From contig DJCM01000013.1 in NCBI GenBank assembly GCA_002430545.1, forward strand, positions 1 to 64,000: a stretch of DNA of 64,000 nt, in the 5' to 3' direction. A model generated the notes under the pieces. That model saw only the letters and a list, made by a program, of their open reading frames with translations. It was not told the origin of the DNA and searched no databases. This stretch comes from Flavobacteriaceae bacterium UBA5950 (GTDB lineage: Bacteria; Bacteroidota; Bacteroidia; Flavobacteriales; Flavobacteriaceae). The translations under genes were made by a program, and so were the position numbers. Shown here piece by piece: positions 27,408 to 35,914 of the stretch; within the stretch, counting starts at the first letter, position 1, and every line of letters begins with the position of its first letter.

Positions 27408-28512
27408 CTACTTTGTCTGGTTCTTCTGTTTTATTCCAAACCTTAATAAGATCACTCTCTTCCAGTCCCTCAACGACTTCAATGTTGATGCCGTCAGAAA
27501 CCCCAAGTATTAGATCTCGACGTTCAAAGGTTTGTTCTGCTGTTTGTACCTCCACATAGGGTTCTTGTGTCTTGTTGTCAAATTGAAGTAATGCTTCTCG
27601 AATCGCAGGTACACTATCTTTTTGCTGCAACACCAATGACGCATTGGCACTGTAGCCCGCTCTGACTGTTAAGTCATTGGGTAAAAACACATCTGCTTCA
27701 ATTTTAAACTGAACTGTTCCTTGCTCTTCAGTTCCTTTGGGTGCGATAAATCGCAAATTTGCTTCAAACTCTTCGTCAGGAACAGCTCCCAAACTAACGT
27801 TCAATTTTGTGCCTACATTAATTTTAGCAACTTCAGATTCATCTACTTTTCCTTCAAAAATCATTTTCCCGAGGTCTGCGATTGAGGCAATGGTTGTTCC
27901 TGCATTAAAGCTGTTTGACTCGATCACTTGATCGCCCTCCTCGACAGGAACTTCAAGAACTGTTCCTGAAACCGTCGCTCGGATATTGGTGTTGGCTGAG
28001 CTATCACCCACAGTGGATCCTTCACGAATAATCTGCAAATCATTTTCCACATTCACCAGTTCTTGTTTGGCTTGGTTATAACTCAGCTCAGCAGCGTTAA
28101 AATCACGTTCCGAAAGAATTCCCTTTTCATACAATTGCTGATTTCTAGCAAAGTCTTTTTCTGCATTGGTCAAGACCAGTTTTGCATTTTCAACTCGTCC
28201 CTTTGCACTGTTTAATGTTTGCTCGTTGGGAACAACCTTGAGTCGTGCCAAGAGGTCACCTGTATTGACTAGATCGCCTTCCTCAACAGCAATCGTTTGA
28301 ATAATTCCTGGGATTTGTGGCTTAATTTCAACTTCATCTTGTGGGATAATTTTACCCGTGACCAAAGTCGTTTCAAGAATACTTGTCGTGAACAAGGTCT
28401 CTGTTTCGTACACGATTGATGAGGTTGCGTTGGTTCTAATGAAATAGGCAGTGGCAAAGAGGACTCCACCGATACCGGCTGCGATAAGTAAATATTTTAA
28501 GTATTTATTCAT
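27391..28512 (-). CDS. periplasmic adaptor (HlyD/MacA-type membrane fusion protein)
   Basis: A 373-aa adaptor with an N-terminal membrane anchor (residues 7-25). The order is barrel-sandwich half (GKIIPQDEVEIKPQIPGIIQ, EGDLVNTGDLLARL), a helical hairpin (about 100-165), the other sandwich half (ATVSGTVLEVPVEEGDQV) and a beta-barrel. It bridges the MacB-like permeases and the TolC-like channel. It lies 17 bases downstream of permease 2 on the operon and overlaps the TolC gene. Confidence 0.93.
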   Translation of the reverse strand: MNKYLKYLLIAAGIGGVLFATAYFIRTNATSSIVYETETLFTTSILETTLVTGKIIPQDEVEIKPQIPGIIQTIAVEEGDLVNTGDLLARLKVVPNEQTLNSAKGRVENAKLVLTNAEKDFARNQQLYEKGILSERDFNAAELSYNQAKQELVNVENDLQIIREGSTVGDSSANTNIRATVSGTVLEVPVEEGDQVIESNSFNAGTTIASIADLGKMIFEGKVDESEVAKINVGTKLNVSLGAVPDEEFEANLRFIAPKGTEEQGTVQFKIEADVFLPNDLTVRAGYSANASLVLQQKDSVPAIREALLQFDNKTQEPYVEVQTAEQTFERRDLILGVSDGINIEVVEGLEESDLIKVWNKTEEPDKVDENEE

Positions 28513-28529
28513 TGTAAAATATATTATTG

Positions 28530-29798
28530 TTATTCTTCTCGTAATGCATCAATTGGTTTAATACTCACTGCTCGTTGTGCTGGGATAAGACCAATGAGTG
28601 TGCCAAGTGTTGTCATCAAAATCAAAGCAGCTGCGATGTATGATAATGGTACAGTTGGGTTGGTGTAAGGAAAGGTTGTATTGCTGGCAGTTAGAGCATT
28701 GATAATTGCTAGCACAAAGGATCCCAAAACAATGCCTATGATTCCAGAAGTCAAGCTTAAAAAAACAGATTCCAGAACGATTTGGCTTCGCACTTCCTTT
28801 GGCGTTGCACCAAGAGCCCTGCGAATGCCAAGTTCTTTTGTTCGCTCCCGAACAGAGATTAACAGGATATTTCCGATGCCTATAATACCTGCAAATATTG
28901 TCGCAATACCAACAACCAAAGACAGTAGGTTCATCCCTTTTGAAAATCCAATGACTCGATTGAAAATTTCCCCTAGGTTGAAAGACCCAAAAGCGCGTTC
29001 ATCTTCTGGGTGTACATTGTATTTTGATCGCATGGCTACCTTCACTTTCTCCTCCACAGCGAGGATATCAGCGTCGTCATAGGCAGCAAGAGCAAACCAG
29101 CCAATTCGATCGCCAGTGTTATATAACTTTCGGAAGGTGGTGAATGGGATAAAAATATCTGAGTCACTCTCAAATCCACCCCCAGGGATATATTTATGTA
29201 CCCCTACAACTTGAAAAAATACACCACTGATTCGAATATAACCCCCAATTGGGTTTTCATTATTCTCAAACAATTCAGACTGTGTGCGATCGCCAATCAC
29301 ACAAACCTTACGTTCTTGATCAATATCGGCTTGATTGATAAAGCGACCTCCGTCATAAATAAATTTAGTGGCAATCTTGGTGAAAATTGGATAATCTCCA
29401 TAAATTGAATAGTCTCCCCCCTTATTCTTTCGAACGACACTAGGAGCAGCACTTCCAAAAATGCCTATTGCATTTCGAGGGGCGATATATTGTAATTCAG
29501 GTACTCGATTATATAAATACTGCGCATCTTCTATTTTCAGTTGCAGGCTTCGACCTGTTTTGAAGCCTCCATAAGGCTTACTTGTATTTTGTGCCCATAA
29601 AAACATGCTATTGATCGCAACGTTTTCAAACTGTCGATCGAAACCATTATCTAGACCTTTGGCAGCACCTGAAAGGGTGATGTAAATAAAAATCCCCCAC
29701 AACACCCCAACAATAGTGACTATGGTGCGAAGGCGATTTTTTTGGATCGATCCAAAAATCTCCTGCCATGTATCTCGGTCAAATAGAATTTTAAACAT
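28530..29798 (-). CDS. ABC transporter permease 2 (MacB/FtsX type)
   Basis: A 422-aa permease with one N-terminal membrane helix, a large periplasmic MacB-core domain (about 45-275) and three C-terminal helices with the FtsX signature SVRERTKELGIRRALGATPKEV. Such proteins use ATP hydrolysis to drive periplasmic movements that push substrate through the adaptor and TolC, without moving it through the membrane themselves. Its start and permease 1's stop share a base. Confidence 0.92.
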   Translation of the reverse strand: MFKILFDRDTWQEIFGSIQKNRLRTIVTIVGVLWGIFIYITLSGAAKGLDNGFDRQFENVAINSMFLWAQNTSKPYGGFKTGRSLQLKIEDAQYLYNRVPELQYIAPRNAIGIFGSAAPSVVRKNKGGDYSIYGDYPIFTKIATKFIYDGGRFINQADIDQERKVCVIGDRTQSELFENNENPIGGYIRISGVFFQVVGVHKYIPGGGFESDSDIFIPFTTFRKLYNTGDRIGWFALAAYDDADILAVEEKVKVAMRSKYNVHPEDERAFGSFNLGEIFNRVIGFSKGMNLLSLVVGIATIFAGIIGIGNILLISVRERTKELGIRRALGATPKEVRSQIVLESVFLSLTSGIIGIVLGSFVLAIINALTASNTTFPYTNPTVPLSYIAAALILMTTLGTLIGLIPAQRAVSIKPIDALREE

Positions 29799-31027
29799 TA
29801 TTCGTCTCTTAGTGCTACGATGGGTTTTATTCGAGCGGCACGCTTGGCAGGTACATAGCCAGCAATTGCCCCAAAACCTATCAAAAGAAAAGTTGCAAAA
29901 ATGGCTGTGCCAAGGTGGATTTGTGGGTTATAAATAAAAAAATCTTCCAACTTGTCTCCTATCATCGCTAGTGTGCCTACGCCAGCAAACAAGCCAAGGT
30001 AGCCAGCAACAGTGGTGATAAAAATTGATTCGTGCAATATCATACCAATAATCGATTTGGGGGTTGCACCAATGGCTTTGCGAATCCCTAGTTCTTTGGT
30101 ACGCTCACGAACGACATAAACCATGATGTTACTAATGCCAATGATCCCTGCAATCAGTGTTCCTATACCAACAAAGGTTACAATATATTGCAGTACAGAG
30201 GCAAAGTCTTGATTTTGCTTGAGGTCACTTGCCACATTTCGAACGTAAATTCCAGCTGGATCTTCTGGATCAATAAAGTGTTTTCGTTTTAAATACCTTT
30301 TGACATTTGCCTCGAGTTGCAGTGCGCCATTGTATCCGATTTCGGGACGAAACGTCAACACAATTTGGTCAATTTGGTCTGTTCCTCCCAACAAGCGCTG
30401 TTGGGTTGTGTAAGGGATATAAACCATCCTCTCCTCATTATCTCCACCCTCGTCATAGAATAAACCAACGACTTTGAAAGCAACGTCGTTGATGATAACA
30501 AACTTGCCGAGGGGATCCTCAGGCTTAAATAAATCTTTCGCTACAAGACGACCAATCACTGCATGCTTGCTGTATTGTTCAACATCAATCTGGTTGATGT
30601 AGCGACCAGCATATACCAAAGATTTTTCTATCGATTGGTGTACAGGCCCTACTGCTCGAACAGTATAGGAGTTACTCTCTGTGTTATAACTGACCTGGGC
30701 ACCTCTCGAAATTCGAGGTGTGATTCCTTCGACAAATAAACTGAAATCGGTTTGTATATCTTCAAGATCATCATTTTTAAATTCGATATTCCTACGCGAT
30801 TTAAATCCCTTGTAGGGTTTGGTCGTTTGGGCAGGGTAGATCCACAGGGTGTTGGTTGCATCATCAAGAAAAAACTCTTGAAATGCGTTTTTCAGTCCAT
30901 TGCCAAAGCCATAGAGTGTGACAAATATGAATATCCCCAAAGCAATCGTAAAACCAGAAAGAGAAGCTCTCAATTTGTTTTTACGAAGGGTTTCAAAAAT
31001 CTCCCGCCAACGATCCCTATTCCACAT
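29798..31027 (-). CDS. ABC transporter permease 1 (MacB/FtsX type)
   Basis: A paralogue of the following permease, about 409 aa from ATG 31027 (MWNRDRWREIFETL); a 14-codon upstream extension overlaps the ATPase gene and is rejected. It has the same plan: one N-terminal helix, periplasmic core, and a C-terminal FtsX part with VRERTKELGIRKAIGATPKS. The two permeases probably form a heterodimer that works with one ATPase, in contrast to homodimeric MacB, where ATPase and permease are fused. Confidence 0.92.
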   Translation of the reverse strand: MWNRDRWREIFETLRKNKLRASLSGFTIALGIFIFVTLYGFGNGLKNAFQEFFLDDATNTLWIYPAQTTKPYKGFKSRRNIEFKNDDLEDIQTDFSLFVEGITPRISRGAQVSYNTESNSYTVRAVGPVHQSIEKSLVYAGRYINQIDVEQYSKHAVIGRLVAKDLFKPEDPLGKFVIINDVAFKVVGLFYDEGGDNEERMVYIPYTTQQRLLGGTDQIDQIVLTFRPEIGYNGALQLEANVKRYLKRKHFIDPEDPAGIYVRNVASDLKQNQDFASVLQYIVTFVGIGTLIAGIIGISNIMVYVVRERTKELGIRKAIGATPKSIIGMILHESIFITTVAGYLGLFAGVGTLAMIGDKLEDFFIYNPQIHLGTAIFATFLLIGFGAIAGYVPAKRAARIKPIVALRDE

Positions 31028-31721
31028 AGTCTTTCGCTTTTTTCTGTTTGATTTTTTTGTCCTCAACAATCACACCATCACTCAAATACACAATTCGTTT
31101 ACACATATTAGCAATGTCCGATTCGTGAGTAATCACGACAATCGTTTTGCCTTGATCATTGATTTCTTGCAACAATGCCATCAGCTCATAAGAGGTTTTG
31201 GTATCGAGTGCTCCTGTTGGTTCATCGGCAAGAACTACCATAGGATTGGTGACCAATGCACGAGCAATGGCAACCCTTTGTTTTTCACCACCCGAAAGCT
31301 CGCTTGGAATGTGATGTGTACGTTCACCCAAGCCAACTTTTGTCAATTGCTCTTTTGCTTTTATCTGACGTTCTTTTCTTGGCAATCCCTGATAATAAAG
31401 AGGTAGAGAAACGTTTTCAAGTGCGGTTTTGTATGAAATCAAATTAAACGATTGGAATACAAATCCCAAAAACTTGTTTCTGTATTGCGCTGCTTTTGTC
31501 TCGTTTAACTTCACGATTGGGGTGTTGTCGAGGCTGTAAGTACCAGCATCTGACTCATCAAGCATCCCCAAAATATTAAGCATTGTAGATTTCCCTGACC
31601 CAGATGCGCCCATAATTGCCACCATCTCTCCTTCTTCAACTGACAAGTTGATCCCTTTTAATACGTGTAATGGATAGGAGTCAAGGTTATACGACTTGTG
31701 GATGTCTTTCAACTCGATCAT
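31017..31721 (-). CDS. ABC transporter ATP-binding protein (LolD/MacB type)
   Basis: A 234-aa ATPase with Walker A GASGSGKST (38-46), Q-loop in FQSFNLI, signature LSGGEKQRVAIARAL near 141, Walker B VVLADEPTGALD and the H-loop in VVITHE. It is the first gene of the efflux operon and overlaps permease 1 by 11 bases. The C-terminal 20 residues are very lysine-rich (KKIKQKKAKD). Confidence 0.95.
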   Translation of the reverse strand: MIELKDIHKSYNLDSYPLHVLKGINLSVEEGEMVAIMGASGSGKSTMLNILGMLDESDAGTYSLDNTPIVKLNETKAAQYRNKFLGFVFQSFNLISYKTALENVSLPLYYQGLPRKERQIKAKEQLTKVGLGERTHHIPSELSGGEKQRVAIARALVTNPMVVLADEPTGALDTKTSYELMALLQEINDQGKTIVVITHESDIANMCKRIVYLSDGVIVEDKKIKQKKAKDYVE

Positions 31722-31771
31722 AAGCAGATTATAATTACAATTTGGTTGGGGTAAATATATGGATTTGTAAG

Positions 31772-31794
31772 GTAATATGCATTACAAAGTAATG
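31772..31794. promoter_or_regulatory. alternating GTAAT/ATTAC half-sites before the efflux operon
   Basis: GTAAT (31772-31776), ATTAC (31781-31785) and GTAAT (31789-31793) alternate at even spacing. The last two form a perfect inverted repeat CATTAC-AAA-GTAATG (31780-31794). It sits 50-75 bases upstream of the ATPase gene and could be the operator of a local repressor; none is encoded nearby. A -7-like TACTTTTG lies at 31871 to 31864 but its nearest TTG is 26 bases away. Confidence 0.4.
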
Positions 31795-31871
31795 ATTATT
31801 TTACATCAGTAGCATTTGAGTACCCCAACGACTCTAATTAGTGACCATCATAAAGTCACTCAGCAAAAGTA

Positions 31872-32087
31872 TTATTTTTTGTAGAACTTTTGATAAACAA
31901 TAAATCCAATCGTACCCACAAGCAGGTATGGCATCATCATCAAATAAACGATTCCATCGTTTAATTGCTCTGCCATTTTTGCATCTGCTCCAGATTCGAG
32001 CACTGCTCTGCACATCGAGCACTGTGCAGTAAGAAATTGACTGCCAATCAAAAAGCTACAAACCAGTAAGATTTTTATTGATTTCAT
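31872..32087 (-). CDS. small CxxC membrane protein of the oxidase assembly operon
   Basis: A 71-aa protein: a signal sequence (about 1-21, ending TAQ), a CSMCRAVLE segment with a CxxC, and one membrane helix (about 47-66) with a short basic tail (KFYKK). I do not recognise a named family, though similar small proteins occur at this place in other Flavobacteria. The start overlaps the DUF420 stop by four bases, so it is the last gene of the cyoE-cox-SCO operon. The CxxC facing the periplasm suggests a copper or redox role in oxidase assembly; this is inference. Confidence 0.8.
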   Translation of the reverse strand: MKSIKILLVCSFLIGSQFLTAQCSMCRAVLESGADAKMAEQLNDGIVYLMMMPYLLVGTIGFIVYQKFYKK

Positions 32088-32623
32088 GTGTAATAGGGTG
32101 CAATCATCAGATATACAACAACACCTGTAACAGTCACATATAACCAGATAGGAAAGGCTATACGTGCTATTTTCTTGTGTGCAATAAAATCCACCAATAC
32201 TGTTTTTGAATAGGCCAATAGTACCAAGGGAATTAATACAATGGACAAAATAATATGTGATATCAATATCACTAGATAGATGGTTTTGGACGTTTGACTT
32301 GCTACAAAAACCCCATCAACCATTCCATAAGGGGTTGGGTCGGACGTCATATGATAGGCGATATACATCACCAAAAAGGCAAGTGAAAATAAGATGTTTA
32401 TCTTCATCAAGCTCTCGTGTAATTTGCGTTTTCCCTGTTTGATTGCAATCAGGGCGATTATTAAAAACACAGCTGTGAGTGCATTGATTGCAGAATAAAT
32501 TGGAGGAAGCTGGTCGAGAGGCTCTACATTTGGTATTCGAACACGAAATAAAATCGCAACAACAACAGGAATTGCAATTGAGGTGACGATAATAAGTCGA
32601 TTATACAGTTTTTTCTTATTCAT
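32084..32623 (-). CDS. DUF420-family membrane protein (CtaM-like)
   Basis: A 179-aa protein with about five membrane helices and the DUF420 pattern: PPIYSAINALTAVFLI, a helix with H in KLHESLMKIN, and a HIILSI segment. DUF420 proteins, such as CtaM of Bacillus and Staphylococcus, help mature haem-copper oxidases. It overlaps SCO by eight bases and the small CxxC protein by four, placing it firmly in the oxidase assembly operon. Confidence 0.88.
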   Translation of the reverse strand: MNKKKLYNRLIIVTSIAIPVVVAILFRVRIPNVEPLDQLPPIYSAINALTAVFLIIALIAIKQGKRKLHESLMKINILFSLAFLVMYIAYHMTSDPTPYGMVDGVFVASQTSKTIYLVILISHIILSIVLIPLVLLAYSKTVLVDFIAHKKIARIAFPIWLYVTVTGVVVYLMIAPYYT

Positions 32624-33317
32624 TTTCTAGCAATTTTGGGATGTCTTCCAACAGCATTTCTGTGCCTTGTTGATCGACATCTTTTTCATCGATGCCAAGA
32701 TAGTAAACTATTGGGTTACCAGCACTATCTATGCGAGATCGTATATAGCCTTGCTGGTCTACCAAAGCAAAATATCCTTGATGTTCAAAACCACCTGCGA
32801 CATCGGGATTAATCCCTGCAAAAATATTAAACCCCCCATTGGCAAGCTCATAAATATAGTCTTGATCACCCGTGAGAAAATGCCAATTGGGACTAAATAC
32901 TTCGTATGCTTCTGCATAAGTTTTTAGTTGTGAAGGGGTATCGGTTTCAGGGTCGATTGTTATCGATGCAATTCCAAAATCTTCTCGATTACCAAAAACA
33001 GTCTCGATTTTTTTCATATTAACATTCATCCGAGGACAAATGGTGGGGCAGCTTGTAAAAAAGAATTCGACAAGATAAACCTTGCCTAGATAATCTTCAT
33101 TGGAGATGAATAAACTGTCTTGATTGGTCAGAACAAAGTCGGGGACTTTTTTGTTCTCTCCATTTAGGTTGATATACACCAATTCATTTTGAGAGGCACT
33201 TAAGCGATTGGATGACACCCAATCCTGCTGTTGAATACGATTGACGATTTTGGGTACAAATAGAATCCCAAACACCAAAACGATAAAAGATATACCAATG
33301 TATGCGTTCTTTTTCAA
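32616..33317 (-). CDS. SCO-family copper chaperone
   Basis: A 233-aa membrane-anchored thioredoxin-fold protein. The helix at 7-22 anchors it. The copper ligands are the CxxxC pair C90 and C94 (SCPTICP) and H179 (FEHQGYFAL). SCO proteins deliver copper to, or reduce, the CuA site of CoxB, which is encoded in the other respiratory operon of the window. It is preceded by a paralogue-like gene that lacks these ligands. Confidence 0.95.
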   Translation of the reverse strand: MKKNAYIGISFIVLVFGILFVPKIVNRIQQQDWVSSNRLSASQNELVYINLNGENKKVPDFVLTNQDSLFISNEDYLGKVYLVEFFFTSCPTICPRMNVNMKKIETVFGNREDFGIASITIDPETDTPSQLKTYAEAYEVFSPNWHFLTGDQDYIYELANGGFNIFAGINPDVAGGFEHQGYFALVDQQGYIRSRIDSAGNPIVYYLGIDEKDVDQQGTEMLLEDIPKLLENE

Positions 33318-33319
33318 CC

Positions 33320-33943
33320 CTATATTTTTCGATCTGCGTTGTATTTCTTGAGCGCCAAACGATATTCTGCCAAAATAACTTTGACATCATCTACCATGTT
33401 GTTATGAATATCAGCTACAGAGCGTGCATCATATCCAACATTATCATTATCGTCCCTACCTCTTAGCGCTACCCCTTTGTCAATGATAAACACATAGGGC
33501 GAGCCAAGGGTTTCGTCCAATGATAAGGGAGTATTAAGTCGATCGAAGACCAATTGAACTTGGACAGGGTCCAGAAATACGAATTTCCATCCTGTGGTAT
33601 CTACTTGAGTGATTCGCGACAGCTCATCAACCAATTGCTGGCATTCCTCTTCTGTGCCATAAGGTTGAACCATCATAAATTGAAAGTCATCAAAACCATG
33701 GAAACGCTTGTAGATTTTTTGATTGAGATTCAGTGCATTTCCTTTTTTTTGAGAAACATCGGTTCCCAAAAACCCAAGTATGGTGATTTTATCTTTGAAT
33801 TGCTCATCAGAATACTCGGCAACATCAACAACTGTGTTGGTCACGATTGGGAGTTTTGCAAAGTGATTTACACCAGATGCAAAAAAAAGATATACCACTA
33901 GTGGAAGGACAAACAACACGCTAAGTACGATGTACTTTTTCAC
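33320..33943 (-). CDS. SCO-like membrane-anchored protein without metal ligands
   Basis: A 207-aa protein of unknown function. An N-terminal helix (4-23) anchors it; the rest reads like a thioredoxin/SCO fold (DKITILGFLG strand, then GWKFVFLDP and SPYVFIIDKG), but the CxxxC is absent and only one cysteine remains (in EEECQQL). It lies two bases before SCO and ten bases after the subunit IV gene. A partner or scaffold role in CuA assembly is likely from context only. Confidence 0.75.
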   Translation of the reverse strand: MKKYIVLSVLFVLPLVVYLFFASGVNHFAKLPIVTNTVVDVAEYSDEQFKDKITILGFLGTDVSQKKGNALNLNQKIYKRFHGFDDFQFMMVQPYGTEEECQQLVDELSRITQVDTTGWKFVFLDPVQVQLVFDRLNTPLSLDETLGSPYVFIIDKGVALRGRDDNDNVGYDARSVADIHNNMVDDVKVILAEYRLALKKYNADRKI

Positions 33944-33952
33944 GTGACGGTC

Positions 33953-34333
33953 TTAAAAATTCCAGGAAACAAATCCGTCTGTCATCACATCATAGATGTA
34001 ATCCGCCTCGATCAATAGTATAAAAACAAGATATGGAATAAGAATCAGAAGTGGTAAAACTATCGAACTGGTAAAGTTTCGTCTTTCATCTCTCAGGTGC
34101 ATAAAGTCCCAAGCGATATAGTATGCTTTGATGATTGTAAGGATGATAAAAATCCAATTGAGAAGCTTCATCCCTAGGAATGTGTTCATTAGCACTTGTG
34201 GCTTAAAAATTCCAAGAACGACCTCAATGAGAGTGACAATCGATAAGAAAATCAAAACCCCCCAAATTTTTTGGGTAATGGATTTAAAGGTTAAATAACC
34301 GCGAAAGATTGATAATTTATGTTCTACTGCCAT
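33953..34333 (-). CDS. cytochrome c oxidase subunit IV-like protein
   Basis: A 126-aa protein from ATG 34333 with three membrane helices and the prokaryotic subunit IV pattern, including the central FIILTIIKAYYIAWDFMHLRDE segment. It stabilises the haem-copper oxidase core and is not catalytic. A 13-codon upstream extension overlaps the subunit III gene and is rejected. It follows coxC directly with a two-base gap. Confidence 0.88.
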   Translation of the reverse strand: MAVEHKLSIFRGYLTFKSITQKIWGVLIFLSIVTLIEVVLGIFKPQVLMNTFLGMKLLNWIFIILTIIKAYYIAWDFMHLRDERRNFTSSIVLPLLILIPYLVFILLIEADYIYDVMTDGFVSWNF

Positions 34334-34335
34334 GA

Positions 34336-35316
34336 CTATACCAAATAAAAGAATGTAAATACAAATACCCAAACAAGGTCAACAAAGTGCCAATACAAAC
34401 CGACCTTTTCAACCATTTCATAGTGCCCTCTTTTTTCATAGGTTCCGATGACTACGTTGAAGAAAATAATAAGGTTGATTAAAACTCCTGTGAAAACGTG
34501 AAACCCGTGAAAGCCAGTAATGAAGAAAAAGAAGTTCCCAAATAGTGGACTTCCGTATTCATTGCGAATGAGATTGGCTCCTTCAACCACATGTACGGCC
34601 TGTGAGATTTTGTTAATAGAAACCTCTCGATTGAGCACAATTTTATGCCCCTGCTCATCATTCTGTTGGGTTTTGATCAACAGCTGATCGTTGGCTAAAA
34701 ATCCTGCTTTAACCTCATCCAAAGAGTAGGTTGGTAAAGTGGATTCTGTTACATACCAAACCCCATTTTTTGATTGATGTTGTGCTCTATCTGTCGGGAT
34801 TGATGCTGCAAACGAACTCAAATTGACTCTTTTCCCAGTGTCTGCACTCACAAACTGTAAAATCTGACCTCCTTTTGTTTCGACTGCACCATACTGACCA
34901 TTGATAAAGTTTTTCCATTCCCAGGCTTGTGAACCCAAAAAAACTGCGCCACCAACAACTGTGAGAAGCATATAAAAAGCAACTTTATTTTTCTTCATGT
35001 GATGACCTGCATCAACTGCAAGAACCATAGTAACTGATGAGAAAATCAGTACAAAAGTCATCAGTGCGACATAGTACATCGGGGCATCCACGCCATGTAA
35101 AAAAGGGAAGTGATTAAAGACTTCATCGGCAATTGGCCAGGAATCGATGTATTTGAAACGAGAGAAGCCATAGGCTGCAAGAAAGCCTGAAAAAGTAAGC
35201 GCGTCGGAAACGATGAAAAACCACATCATCATTTTTCCATAACTCGCATTTAGGGGTTTGTTACCGCCTCCCCATATATTTTCATTTTCTGATTGGTTTG
35301 TCAAGGTAGCGTCCAT
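34336..35316 (-). CDS. cytochrome c oxidase subunit III with a long periplasmic insert
   Basis: A 326-aa subunit III. The helices with MWFFIVSDALTF, HFPFLHG and the C-terminal FFFFITGFHGFHVFTGV and HFVDLVWVFVFTFFYL match the family. Between about residues 130 and 235 is a soluble insert of roughly 100 aa (starting NGQYGAVETKGGQ), absent from the short neighbour. Inserts of this kind occur in Bacteroidetes. It lies 40 bases after the short subunit III gene in the same operon. Confidence 0.93.
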   Translation of the reverse strand: MDATLTNQSENENIWGGGNKPLNASYGKMMMWFFIVSDALTFSGFLAAYGFSRFKYIDSWPIADEVFNHFPFLHGVDAPMYYVALMTFVLIFSSVTMVLAVDAGHHMKKNKVAFYMLLTVVGGAVFLGSQAWEWKNFINGQYGAVETKGGQILQFVSADTGKRVNLSSFAASIPTDRAQHQSKNGVWYVTESTLPTYSLDEVKAGFLANDQLLIKTQQNDEQGHKIVLNREVSINKISQAVHVVEGANLIRNEYGSPLFGNFFFFITGFHGFHVFTGVLINLIIFFNVVIGTYEKRGHYEMVEKVGLYWHFVDLVWVFVFTFFYLV

Positions 35317-35356
35317 AAGAATGCATTACTATTTTGGTTGTACAAAAATACGTGAT

Positions 35357-35914
35357 TTATCGCAAAAAATATAGAAACAGAAACAAATAGACCCATAAAA
35401 ATCCTAAAAAGTGCCAGAAGGTGTGTGCAAGGGAAAATCCAAGTGGATTTGTCGCATACTTTCCACGATTCAAATTGGTGATTACGACCAATAAAACAAT
35501 GAGACCTGCAACCAAGTGCGCAAGGTGAACCAAGACCAATACATATAAAAATGAAGTGGTTACGTTGCTTTGGGCTCCTGTGAAATAATAACCCATTTCA
35601 ACTAGGGATGAAAACCCCTGAAATTGAAACATCACAAATGCGATTGCCAAGGCAAGGGTTGCCCAAAGGTAGGCAGCAGTTGTTTTGGATTGTTTTATCA
35701 ACTCTTTTTTGGCAAGCCAAAAAGTGAGGCTGCTTAAGAGAATCACAAGGGTGCTCCAATAAAGGGATGCTGGTAAACTAAAATCTTCAAGCCAGTCGGG
35801 TCTTGACTTGCTTACCACATAGGCACTTGTTAGTCCTGCAAAAGTCATGGATATACTGATCATTGAAAACCATAACATCATTTTTTTTGCACGAATCTTT
35901 TTTACTTGTTCCAT
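35357..35914 (-). CDS. cytochrome c oxidase subunit III, short form
   Basis: A 185-aa protein with five hydrophobic segments and the subunit III pattern (MMLWFSMISISMTFAGL, YVLVLVHLAHLVAGLI, HTFWHFLGFLWVYLFLFLYF). Tandem short and long subunit III genes are usual in Flavobacteriia oxidase operons. Its start codon shares one base with the cyoE stop. Whether both end up in one enzyme is not known from the sequence. Confidence 0.92.
   Translation of the reverse strand: MEQVKKIRAKKMMLWFSMISISMTFAGLTSAYVVSKSRPDWLEDFSLPASLYWSTLVILLSSLTFWLAKKELIKQSKTTAAYLWATLALAIAFVMFQFQGFSSLVEMGYYFTGAQSNVTTSFLYVLVLVHLAHLVAGLIVLLVVITNLNRGKYATNPLGFSLAHTFWHFLGFLWVYLFLFLYFLR

Noticed and set aside
31840..31860. Hairpin AGTGAC...GTCACT after the small CxxC gene as a terminator
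   Set aside because: Stem of only six pairs, nine-base loop and no T-run on the minus strand.
31864..31871. TACTTTTG as promoter of the efflux operon
   Set aside because: The nearest TTG is 26 bases upstream, outside the usual spacing, and it lies far from the first gene; kept only as a weak candidate.
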